A stretch of 38,157 nucleotides of DNA from Bryobacteraceae bacterium (lineage in GTDB: Bacteria > Acidobacteriota > Terriglobia > Bryobacterales > Bryobacteraceae), in the NCBI GenBank assembly GCA_030038565.1, contig JASHSS010000525.1:1-38157 (forward strand), written 5' to 3'. Positions 17,162-25,748 of the stretch are shown piece after piece. The notes under the pieces are model-generated. The model had not been told where the DNA came from. It ran no database searches and saw nothing but the letters and a program-made list of their open reading frames with translations. Both the position numbers and the translations under genes were made by a program. Within the stretch, counting starts at the first letter, position 1. Each line of letters opens with the position of its first letter.

Positions 17162-19918
17162 ATGAGGGAGTTCTTTCGAAAGCTGAGCTGGCTGGCCGGG
17201 CGCCGTCGCAGAGAAGAGGATCTCCGCGAAGAATTGCAATTCCATCTGGAGGAGGAGAGCGAGCGGCTCCAGGAGGACGGCCTTTCGGAGACCGACTCAC
17301 AATGGGCCGCCCGGCGCGAACTGGGCAACCTGGGGCTGGTGGCGGAGAGCACCCGCGCGGCGTGGGGATGGACGCTCGTCGCGCAATTTGCCCAGGACTT
17401 GCGCTATGCCTTGCGGACGATGCGCACCAACCGGCTGTTCAGCGCCCTGGCGGTGGTGTCGCTGGCGCTGGGCATCGGGGCTAACGCGGCCATCTACAGC
17501 TTCATGGATGCGCTGCTCATGCGGAGACTGCCGGTCGCCGACCCCCAGCGCCTGGTGATGATGAACTGGAACGCCAAAGTAACCAACCGGGATGACTTCG
17601 TCATGCATAGTGGGCACGGCCCGGGCTGGGGCGATGCCAGGTCGGGCGAAACCAGCGGCATGTTCCCTTGCCCGGCGTTCGAGCTCTTCCGGAAAAACGA
17701 TGCGCTCTTCTCCAGCGTGTTCGCCTATTTCTTCCAATCGGGACTGGCGAAACGGCTGAACCTGTCGGTTCAGGGGCAAGCCGATCTGGCCAGCGTCCAG
17801 TACGTCTCGGGCGATTACTTCCGGGGACTCGGCGTCCCGCCGGCTGCGGGGCGGTTGATCTTTCCGGACGACGACAAGGTGGGAGCGCCCGCGGTAGCCG
17901 TCGCCAGCTATGCACTCAGCCAGAGGCGTTTCGGAGGCGTGGCCAAAGCCACCGGGCAATCCGTCCTGATCGACAACCGGCCATGCACGGTAGTGGGAGT
18001 GGCGCCACCCCGGTTCTTCGGCGTGGATCCCGGGACGGCTCCGGACCTGTACATTCCGATGCATGCCAACCCGCGCATCGCGCCTGATATGTACTTCGAC
18101 GGGAACGATTATTGGATTGAGGTGATGGCGCGGTTGCGTCCCGGAGTCAGCCGGGAGCAGGCCCAAGCCGTGCTGGCGCCGCAGTTTCAGCGGTGGGTGA
18201 AGACCACCGCGCACAACGACAAAGAGCGCGGGCACCTTCCCGTGCTGGTAGTCACGGAAGGCGCGCGCGGGCTGGGCGGGCTGCGCCGGGAATACTCCAA
18301 GCCGCTGTACGTGCTGCTGACGCTGGTGGGGTTGATCCTGGCCATCGCGTGCGCCAATGTGGCCAACCTGCTGCTGGCGCGGGCGGCCGCCAGAAGGCGC
18401 GAGATGGCGCTGCGGCTGAGCGTGGGAGCGAGTCGCTTTCGCGTGGTGCGGCAACTGCTCACCGAGAGCGTTCTACTGGCCTCCATCGGCGGCGCTTTGG
18501 GGGTAGGGGTGGCGCTGGTGGGGATTCGTTTTCTTACCCTCCTGCTGGCTGGCGGCCAGACCAACGTCCGTCTCCACGCGGAATTGAACTGGCGCGTACT
18601 GGGCGCGGCGGCGGCGCTATCCACCCTTACCGGCGTGCTCTTCGGCCTCGCGCCGGCATTGCAGGCGACGCGCGTGGATCTGGTCGCGGCGTTGAAGGAA
18701 GCCCGGGCGGGACGAACCGCCGGACGCCGGTCGTTGTGGGGCGCGGGGCTGGGGCGCGCGCTGGTGGTGGGGCAGATTGCCATGTCGCTGCTCATCCTGG
18801 TGGCAGCCGGGCTGTTCGTGCGCACGCTCTCCAACCTACAGTCGGTTCCATTGGGATTCAACCGCGAAAGCGTCCTGCTGTTTCATCTGGACGCCCTGAA
18901 GGCCGGCCGCAAGGGCGCTGAGATTACCGCCTTTTATGCAGACTTGCGGACCCGCTTCAGCCAGATTCCGGGAGTGCGCAGCGCGAGCCTTTCGAGCGAG
19001 CCGCTGGCCAACGCCGGGTGGGGGCTATCGCTCTACCTACCCGGCGGCCGCGAGGATCCCCTGAACCGCGTTATGTCGGTAGGGCCGGAGTTCTTTGCCA
19101 CCATGCAGGTTCCGGTCCTTGCCGGACGCGATATCGACGAGCGCGACGGCCCCGGAGCGCCGCCGGTAGCGGTGATCAACGAGCGATTTGCCAGGACGAA
19201 TTTCGGCGCTCGGAACCCGCTCGGGCAGCACGTGATCATCGGAAAGGGCGATAACGGCAAGATCGTCGCTCGCGACATGCAGATTGTGGGGGTGACCCGC
19301 GACACGGTCTATGGCGGGCTGAAGGAGAAGATCCCGCCGGTGGTCTATTTCCCGTACGACCAGGGTTATCCGCTGCCGGACGAGATGGTGTTCGAGCTGC
19401 GTACGGCGGGCGATCCGGTGGCGTATGTCAATGCCGTGCGCGAGATTGTCCGGCAGGCCGACCCGCGCCTGCCGCTTTCCGAAGTGAGAACGCAGGCGGC
19501 GGAAATCGATCAGAGCATTGCCGAAGAGATCGCCCTGGCGCGGCTGAGCACGGTGTTCGCACTGCTGGCGCTGGCGATTGCCTGCGTGGGGCTGTACGGA
19601 ACCGTGGCTTATAACGTGGCGCGCCGAACGGGCGAGATCGGCATCCGCATGGCGCTGGGAGCCGAGCGCGGGCGATTGGTGTGGATGATCCTCGGCGAAG
19701 TGCTGATGCTTCTGGCGGTGGGGATTGCCGTCAGCGTTCCAGCGGCGCTGGGGACGTCGAAACTGGTGCAATCGTTCCTGTTTGGGATGCAGGCGAACGA
19801 CCCGCGGGCGCTGACCGTGGCGGTGGGAACCCTGGTGGCGGCGGCGCTGCTGGCGGGATACCTGCCGGCGCGGAGAGCCGCGCGGGTGGATCCGATGGTG
19901 GCTCTGCGGGAGGAGTAA
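17162..19918 (+). CDS. ADOP-type MacB/FtsX-like permease, copy 2
   Basis: This 918-residue paralogue of the preceding gene begins 24 nt after it, with GGGGAG upstream of the ATG. It has the same order: N-terminal amphipathic segment, membrane helix, MacB-core domain, FtsX helices, second MacB-core domain, FtsX helices. The first 33 residues differ from copy 1 at only a few positions, and the FtsX blocks are near identical. The main differences lie in the first periplasmic domain (for example FAYFFQSGLAKRLNL replaces LGYFEGGKNLSL), so the copies probably differ in periplasmic partner or form a heterodimer. It is the last gene of the padR operon; the following gene has its own promoter. No ATPase is nearby. 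Confidence 0.92.
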   Translation: MREFFRKLSWLAGRRRREEDLREELQFHLEEESERLQEDGLSETDSQWAARRELGNLGLVAESTRAAWGWTLVAQFAQDLRYALRTMRTNRLFSALAVVSLALGIGANAAIYSFMDALLMRRLPVADPQRLVMMNWNAKVTNRDDFVMHSGHGPGWGDARSGETSGMFPCPAFELFRKNDALFSSVFAYFFQSGLAKRLNLSVQGQADLASVQYVSGDYFRGLGVPPAAGRLIFPDDDKVGAPAVAVASYALSQRRFGGVAKATGQSVLIDNRPCTVVGVAPPRFFGVDPGTAPDLYIPMHANPRIAPDMYFDGNDYWIEVMARLRPGVSREQAQAVLAPQFQRWVKTTAHNDKERGHLPVLVVTEGARGLGGLRREYSKPLYVLLTLVGLILAIACANVANLLLARAAARRREMALRLSVGASRFRVVRQLLTESVLLASIGGALGVGVALVGIRFLTLLLAGGQTNVRLHAELNWRVLGAAAALSTLTGVLFGLAPALQATRVDLVAALKEARAGRTAGRRSLWGAGLGRALVVGQIAMSLLILVAAGLFVRTLSNLQSVPLGFNRESVLLFHLDALKAGRKGAEITAFYADLRTRFSQIPGVRSASLSSEPLANAGWGLSLYLPGGREDPLNRVMSVGPEFFATMQVPVLAGRDIDERDGPGAPPVAVINERFARTNFGARNPLGQHVIIGKGDNGKIVARDMQIVGVTRDTVYGGLKEKIPPVVYFPYDQGYPLPDEMVFELRTAGDPVAYVNAVREIVRQADPRLPLSEVRTQAAEIDQSIAEEIALARLSTVFALLALAIACVGLYGTVAYNVARRTGEIGIRMALGAERGRLVWMILGEVLMLLAVGIAVSVPAALGTSKLVQSFLFGMQANDPRALTVAVGTLVAAALLAGYLPARRAARVDPMVALREE

Positions 19919-20003
19919 CCCGCGGCAGAACAATACCCTCCCCGTTTACCCTTTACCGTTAACAGGTCAATTCCTGTTTGCATTGTTCAATTTTTCTCAA
20001 TCC

Positions 20004-20046
20004 ACCGTTTAGAACGGTTGCTTTCCGCATTGTGAGATCTTATACT
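20004..20046 (+). promoter_or_regulatory. Promoter and palindromic operator of the TonB-receptor gene
   Basis: A -35 hexamer TTGCTT (20018-20023) is followed by a 17-bp spacer and the -10 hexamer TATACT (20041-20046). Directly upstream, ACCGTT-TAG-AACGGT (20004-20018) is a perfect 6-3-6 inverted repeat that shares its last base with the -35. The region is AT-rich compared with its neighbours. The leader to the ATG would be about 90 nt, ending in a purine-rich GAGAGG ribosome-binding site. Confidence 0.65.
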
Positions 20047-20144
20047 CTTTGGGCAGAGTGGGGGTCTAGGTGTGTCTTGGGCCCTCGAACGCAGTTGGGG
20101 AGTGATTTGTTCTTGAAACGAAAAGAGGAAGAGAGGTTAGCTCA

Positions 20145-23100
20145 ATGAAGGATCTACGTTGGATCTTGATTTCCGTCCTGGGCCTCCTGTTATGTGCCAC
20201 CCTGGCCTGGTCCCAGGCGGTCAATGCCACGCTTCTGGGCACCGTAACGGATGTCACGGGCGCGGTGGTTCCAAACGCCAAAGTCACCATCACCGAGGTC
20301 AGCACCGGTGTCACCCACACCGGCCAGACCAATGAAAGCGGCAACTATACCTTTCCCGATCTGCCGCCCGGCAACTACACAGTGAGCGTAGAAGCCAGCG
20401 GCTTCAAGAAAGAGGAGCATCAGAATATTGCGCTGCAGGTGGACACCACCCAGCGCGCCGACATTCAGCTTCAGCCCGGCAACCTCACCGAAACGGTCGA
20501 GGTCACCGCCTCGGCACCGGCATTGCAGACGGACCGCGCCGATACCGGCCGCAAGATCGACACGATGGTGGTTTCGGAACTGCCGGTTCTCGTGAGCAAC
20601 CGCAATTATCAGGCTCTGCTGGCCCTCGTCCCCGGCACGGCGCCGCCCACCGAGGAGCATTCCCAGTTCTTCAACGCTTCGGATTCGCTGCAGACCGAAG
20701 TCAACGGAGCCCCGCGTGTAGCCAATAACTACCAGATCGAGGGCATCGACGACAACGAGCGCACGGGCTTGCTGCAAATCCTGATCCCGCCACTCGAAGC
20801 CATTCAAGCGGTGGACGTCTCGACCAGCAACCACGCCGTGGATCTGGGACGCGGCGCCGGCGCGGTCACGAACGTGATTCTAAAGTCGGGAACCAACCAG
20901 TTCCATGGCTCCCTCTACGAGTTCGTTCAGAACGGCGATTTCGACGCCCGCAACTTCTTCCAGCCCGCGGTGTCGGCCGTTCACTACAACTACTTTGGCG
21001 GCACCATCGGCGGACCGATCAAGAAAAACAAGTTGTTCTTCTTCGGCGATTTCTTGCGTACCAGCGATCACGAAGCCAGCGCCACCACCGAGACGATACC
21101 GTCGCCGCTGTCGCGCACCGGCAACGAAAGCGAGGCGCTGGGCGGCAGCAGCCCTGCGCTGGTGTACGATCCGGCTACCGGGAATGCGACCACCGGCGTG
21201 GGAAGGACTCCATTTCCCGGCAACATCATTCCCGCATCGCGCCTGAACCCGATCGCGCTCAAGATCCTGGCCCTGGTGCCCAATCCGAACGAGCCGTACA
21301 GCGCCGCGGCGCCGTCCAACAACTACTTCGCCGTTGTGCCCTTCACGAAGGACAGCAATTTGGCTGACGGGAAGATTGACTATGCCATCAGCGACAAGGA
21401 CCGCGTCAGTGGCCGCTTCAGCTTCCAGCGTCCGGTGATTTACCAGGCGCCCATATTCGGCATGGCCGGCGGCGACGCCAATGGCGGTTTCGAGGGGACG
21501 GGAATTCAGAAAACCTACAGTAGCGGCATCAACTGGGACCACGTTTTCTCGCCCAACCTGCTGAACGAATTCCGCGTTGGCGTCGCGCACTATCACAACA
21601 CGGCGCAAGAGAGCGACTATGGATCGAACGATTCCACCAACATAGGAATCCCCAACATCAATATCAGCCAGTTCGACAGCGGCCTGGTGGGGATCGGGAT
21701 TGGCGGATTTACCAGCCCGTTGGTCGGATATTCCGCCAGTTTGCCCTGGGTCCGCGCCGAAGCCAACATCGATTTGGTGGACAACGTGACCATGACGCAC
21801 GGCAACCACACCTTCACGTTCGGCTTCGATATGCGGCGCATTCGCGACGACTTATTACAGACGCAGACCTACAGTGCGCGCGGCTTTTACCAATTTGGCG
21901 CCTCCCAAACGAACTGCGCGGGCAACTGTTCCGAACCTAACGGCACGACAACCTCGGCGACGACCCCGAACCCCACCACCTCGTGGGCCAACGACATGGG
22001 AAGCTTCCTGCTCGACAGCCCCCAGGCCGGCAGCACGGGCCGCGACTTCAGTGGCACCTTCCCGACTTTCCGGCAGTGGTATTACTTCCCATACGTCTCC
22101 GACAGATGGCAGGTCAACAAGAAGCTGACGGTTGAGATGGGACTGCGCTGGGAATTGTATCCGCCGGCCCTGCCGGCCTTCCCCGGACAGTTTTCCAACT
22201 TCATTCCGTCGAATAACACGCTGGTGGTTGGCGGCGTCGGTGGCAATCCCAATAACGGCGGCATGCAAAACCACTGGAACTACCTTGCGCCACGCTTTGG
22301 GCTGGCGTACCGCTTGACGGAGAAGACGGTGATCCGGACGGGTATCGGAGTCAGTTACACCCCGTTTGAGGACAACACGTACATCAACAACAACTATCCG
22401 ACAAAAGGCAACCTCGGAGCGGTGCAAGGCTTGAGCGCCTATACCTCCGCGTTTTATAACGGCTCCACGCTAAGTTTTGAGAGCGGTATGCCGGTACCCA
22501 CGCCGGTACCCCTCCCGTCCAACGGGATTTACAGCGTTGCTGCTTTAGGCTTCAACGGTTCCACGGAAGACTTTTTCCCGACGAACGAGAAGAACCCCCA
22601 TGTCATTGCCTGGAACTTCTCGGTCCAGCAGCAGTTGCCGGCTCACTTCACGATGGACGTGGCGTACGTGGGCAATCACGGTGTGGACATGGGATCGGAT
22701 CAGAACATCAATGGCAGTCCGGTGATCGCGCCCACATCTTCAAACGATACCGCCTACCTGCCCTACTTCCCCCACACAGGCAACATCACACAGTTTTTCG
22801 TGCCGGTGTCCGCCATGTACAACGGCATGCAAGTGAAGATTGACCGGCGCTTCGCCTCCGGTCTTAGCATCACGTCCTCGCTCAGTTGGAACAAGGGCAT
22901 GGCTTACTATAACGGCGGCGATGACGATGGATTCTACGGCTTCTATCTGAACGGGCAATACCACCGCAATTGGGGGCTGAACGATTTCAATCGCACCGTG
23001 AGCTACGTGCAGAGCTACGTTTACCAACTGCCGTTCGGCAAGGGGAAACAGTTTCTGCACTCCGCTTCGCGAGGGCTGGACATGCTTGTGGGTGGATGGC

Positions 23101-23654
23101 AGATCGAGGGCATTCTGACGGTCATGACCGGACTTCCCTTCACCGTAACTTACAGCTCCACGTATTTGAATCTGAATCAGGGTGGCACCAATACGCCGAT
23201 ACAGGTGGCTCCCGTCACCATTACGCACGGAATCAACACGGTCTCTGCCGGTGGGTCACCGTGGTTTAGTACCGCCTCGTTCGCCGCGCCGCCCTGCCAG
23301 TCGGCAACACCCGGCGGGTCCTGCGGGACCGGCGCCGTCGATCAAGTCGCCGGCGCCGCTCAGCAGGTTGGCGACGTCGGACGCAATTCCATGATCGGGC
23401 CGGGATTCTTCAACCTGAATGCCGCCCTGGCCAAGACCATGCAGTTCAACGAACGCTTCCGCCTGCAGCTTCGCTTCGAAACCGTGAACACCACCAACAC
23501 GCCGCAGTTTGGCAATCCAAACACCGGTTGCTGTACTTCCAACAACGCCAACTTCGGAACCATCACAGGCACGATCAGCAGCGGCTCCGGCACGGTCAAC
23601 GCCGGCACCGGCAACCCACGGACCATCCAATTAGCGGCAAAGTTGACCTTCTAG
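20145..23654 (+). CDS. Oar-like TonB-dependent receptor with N-terminal carboxypeptidase-regulatory-like domain
   Basis: This 1169-residue outer-membrane protein has a Sec signal peptide (MKDLRWILISVLGLLLCATL, cleavage near AWSQ, residue 23). An Ig-like CarboxypepD_reg domain follows (about 26-105: LLGTVTDVTGAVVPNAKVTI), then a TonB-plug-like region (about 130-250, with NNYQIEGIDDNE and GRGAGAVTNVILKSGTNQFHG) and a long beta-barrel ending in the aromatic-terminated strand NPRTIQLAAKLTF. This architecture is greatly expanded in Acidobacteriota and is thought to import glycans or other large ligands; the ligand here is unknown. No glycoside hydrolase or SusD-like gene adjoins it. It has its own promoter and operator and ends at a strong hairpin shared with the convergent gene. 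Confidence 0.93.
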   Translation: MKDLRWILISVLGLLLCATLAWSQAVNATLLGTVTDVTGAVVPNAKVTITEVSTGVTHTGQTNESGNYTFPDLPPGNYTVSVEASGFKKEEHQNIALQVDTTQRADIQLQPGNLTETVEVTASAPALQTDRADTGRKIDTMVVSELPVLVSNRNYQALLALVPGTAPPTEEHSQFFNASDSLQTEVNGAPRVANNYQIEGIDDNERTGLLQILIPPLEAIQAVDVSTSNHAVDLGRGAGAVTNVILKSGTNQFHGSLYEFVQNGDFDARNFFQPAVSAVHYNYFGGTIGGPIKKNKLFFFGDFLRTSDHEASATTETIPSPLSRTGNESEALGGSSPALVYDPATGNATTGVGRTPFPGNIIPASRLNPIALKILALVPNPNEPYSAAAPSNNYFAVVPFTKDSNLADGKIDYAISDKDRVSGRFSFQRPVIYQAPIFGMAGGDANGGFEGTGIQKTYSSGINWDHVFSPNLLNEFRVGVAHYHNTAQESDYGSNDSTNIGIPNINISQFDSGLVGIGIGGFTSPLVGYSASLPWVRAEANIDLVDNVTMTHGNHTFTFGFDMRRIRDDLLQTQTYSARGFYQFGASQTNCAGNCSEPNGTTTSATTPNPTTSWANDMGSFLLDSPQAGSTGRDFSGTFPTFRQWYYFPYVSDRWQVNKKLTVEMGLRWELYPPALPAFPGQFSNFIPSNNTLVVGGVGGNPNNGGMQNHWNYLAPRFGLAYRLTEKTVIRTGIGVSYTPFEDNTYINNNYPTKGNLGAVQGLSAYTSAFYNGSTLSFESGMPVPTPVPLPSNGIYSVAALGFNGSTEDFFPTNEKNPHVIAWNFSVQQQLPAHFTMDVAYVGNHGVDMGSDQNINGSPVIAPTSSNDTAYLPYFPHTGNITQFFVPVSAMYNGMQVKIDRRFASGLSITSSLSWNKGMAYYNGGDDDGFYGFYLNGQYHRNWGLNDFNRTVSYVQSYVYQLPFGKGKQFLHSASRGLDMLVGGWQIEGILTVMTGLPFTVTYSSTYLNLNQGGTNTPIQVAPVTITHGINTVSAGGSPWFSTASFAAPPCQSATPGGSCGTGAVDQVAGAAQQVGDVGRNSMIGPGFFNLNAALAKTMQFNERFRLQLRFETVNTTNTPQFGNPNTGCCTSNNANFGTITGTISSGSGTVNAGTGNPRTIQLAAKLTF

Positions 23655-23674
23655 CTTTCCGAGAATCAGCTTTG

Positions 23675-23708
23675 GCCACCGGGGCGGCTTTTCCATCACC
23701 CCGGTGGC
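23675..23708. terminator. Bidirectional hairpin between convergent genes
   Basis: GCCACCGGGG (23675-23684) and CCCCGGTGGC (23699-23708) form a perfect 10-bp stem with a 14-nt loop. It lies 20 nt after the TonB-receptor stop and its right arm touches the stop codon of the leftward glycosyltransferase gene. No long T-tract follows on either strand, so it may block read-through or protect 3' ends rather than act as a classic intrinsic terminator. Confidence 0.6.
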
Positions 23709-25675
23709 TATTGCTGTTTTTGGAGACGATCGAGCATCTGCCGGATCTCCGGGTCGGGCTTGATGCGCAACGCCGCTTCGAGATGCCGGATGGCCTCCGG
23801 CATTCGGCCGGGCATCCCCGATAACGCAATCCCGAGATTGACGTGCGCGTCGGCGGAATTGGGATCGATTCTCAACGCGGCTTCAAAATGTGAGATCGCC
23901 TCCTCCACTCGCCCGGCGCCCGCCAGCACCACGCCGAGATTGTTGTGCGCGTCCACGTAATCCGGCTTCAGCCGCAAGGCTTCCTCGAAATGTGGGATTG
24001 CCGCCTCGGGCTTGCCGCTCTTGGCCAGGTCGACACCCAGGTTGTATTGCATTTCGGCGGCATGGGACTCGACCTGCGCCAGGTTGTTTCGCGCCTCCTC
24101 ATAATCCGGCTTGAGGCGCAGCGCGGTTTGATACTCGGCGATCGCCTGACGCAGGTTTCCTGGAGTCGCCGCGAAAGCGTTGGCCAGATCGTTGTGCGTG
24201 ATGGGCGAATCGGGAAGGACTCCGAGCGCCGCCTGGTAATGCGCGATCGCCTCCGGGATGTGTCCGGATCTCGCCAGGGCATTTCCGTAGTCGGTTTCGA
24301 CATTCGCGGCATCAGGTTCGATTTCGAGCGCAGCCTGATATTGCTCGATGGCTTCGGGGAAGCGTCCCTCGCCGGCCAAGGCCACACCCAGATTATGGTG
24401 CGCAAGGTAGTTGCCGCTGGTCACATCGAGCGCGTGACGAAAGAGCGTCTCGCTATTCCGCCAATATTGGATCTGCGCTTCCGACAGCACCACACACGCC
24501 AGGCACGCGGCGATGGCGCCGGGAATGGCGATCTTGCTTTTAAGAACTTCCGGCAGGCCCCATACCAACATGATGCTCAAGCCCACCATCGGGAGATACG
24601 TGTACCGATCTGCCCGAGCTTGCGCGCCAACCTGGATGAGACCGATGACCGGCACGAGCGTCCCCAGGTACCACAACCATCCCACCGCAAGCCAAGGGCG
24701 CGAACGCCGCTCCCGCAGCACAGCCGTCGAGATGCCCGCCAGCAGCAAGGCTGACAGCGCAATCTGCCATACCGGCACCTGGTTTGGATAAGGATAGAAC
24801 ACCGCCAGCCTCGCCGGCCAGAACATCTTAAAGATGTAGATCGCGTACGAGACCAAGGCATTCTCCACCCGTAATCCGAGCGGGAATTGCGCAACTTCGC
24901 GGACCGCGCCGCTGCCTCTTTGGACCAGGTAGGCGGCGGTGGCGCCGGCTGCGGATAGTGCCAGCATCGGAATTTTCACTCGCAGGGCGGTGCGGAGCGG
25001 CTGGCCGAGCGGCCATCGATCGACCAGGAACAGCACAAACGGAAGCGTCACAACCATCGGCTTGGACATCAGTCCCAGACCGAAGGCCACGAGCGTAAGC
25101 CAATATTGCCGGCGGACATAGCTCCACAGCGCGAGGAACCAAAACAACGCGCTGAGCACGTCTTTTCGCTCCGCGATCCAGGCAACCGATTCCACGTGCA
25201 AGGGATGCACGGCGAAAATCAGGGCCACCAACGCGCTGGGCCACGCCGCGCCGGTGGCGGCGAACAGGAATGCGAAGAGGAACACCGTGGCAAGCGCGTG
25301 AAGGAAGGCATTGGTGAAATGGTGTCCGCCCGGCCGCAAATCGAACATCTCCACGTCGAGCAGGTGCGAAAGTCGTGTCGCGGGAAACCAATTCGCGGCC
25401 TCGGTGCTGGTCGCCGCCCAGACGACGCTTTCCATGGTAAGGCCATGGCGTACGTGCGGGTTGTTGGTGACGTAGTCCGGATCGTCGAAGTTGACGAAGC
25501 CGAAACGGTAAACCGGCGCATAGACCAGTAGCGTGGTCAGGAAGAGCCCCAGACCAATGCCCAGTGTGAGAACGCGGTTCGGCGCCTGCGGGGTTGCCTC
25601 AAATGTCGCGTTCGACGATGGCGCACGAGGTTGTTTAGCCGCGCGCTTACTGGTACGAGGAATTTTTCCGCTCAA
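23708..25675 (-). CDS. TMTC-like GT-C membrane glycosyltransferase with C-terminal TPR repeats
   Basis: This 655-residue protein has a basic N-terminal tail and then about ten membrane helices (residues 35-410). They carry the GT-C type acidic pair in FVNFDDPDYVTNNP (Asp64, Asp65) and the conserved loop HPLHVESVAWIAERKDVLSA. The C-terminal third (about 425-650) is a run of roughly six TPR units, such as AHHNLGVALAGEGRFPEAIE and AHNNLGVVLAGAGRVEEAI. This is the layout of animal TMTC O-mannosyltransferases and their bacterial relatives, so it probably transfers a sugar from a lipid carrier to exported proteins, with the TPRs binding the acceptor. The sugar and target are unknown. The start is TTG (25675); TAGAAT lies 19 nt upstream and there is no clear ribosome-binding site. 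Confidence 0.87.
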   Translation of the reverse strand: MSGKIPRTSKRAAKQPRAPSSNATFEATPQAPNRVLTLGIGLGLFLTTLLVYAPVYRFGFVNFDDPDYVTNNPHVRHGLTMESVVWAATSTEAANWFPATRLSHLLDVEMFDLRPGGHHFTNAFLHALATVFLFAFLFAATGAAWPSALVALIFAVHPLHVESVAWIAERKDVLSALFWFLALWSYVRRQYWLTLVAFGLGLMSKPMVVTLPFVLFLVDRWPLGQPLRTALRVKIPMLALSAAGATAAYLVQRGSGAVREVAQFPLGLRVENALVSYAIYIFKMFWPARLAVFYPYPNQVPVWQIALSALLLAGISTAVLRERRSRPWLAVGWLWYLGTLVPVIGLIQVGAQARADRYTYLPMVGLSIMLVWGLPEVLKSKIAIPGAIAACLACVVLSEAQIQYWRNSETLFRHALDVTSGNYLAHHNLGVALAGEGRFPEAIEQYQAALEIEPDAANVETDYGNALARSGHIPEAIAHYQAALGVLPDSPITHNDLANAFAATPGNLRQAIAEYQTALRLKPDYEEARNNLAQVESHAAEMQYNLGVDLAKSGKPEAAIPHFEEALRLKPDYVDAHNNLGVVLAGAGRVEEAISHFEAALRIDPNSADAHVNLGIALSGMPGRMPEAIRHLEAALRIKPDPEIRQMLDRLQKQQ

Positions 25676-25748
25676 GGGTATCCAGCTACGATTCTACGTC
25701 CTCAATCGCGCTGGCCCGGGAATCGGTTGGTGGCGGGCACCGCCTCCA

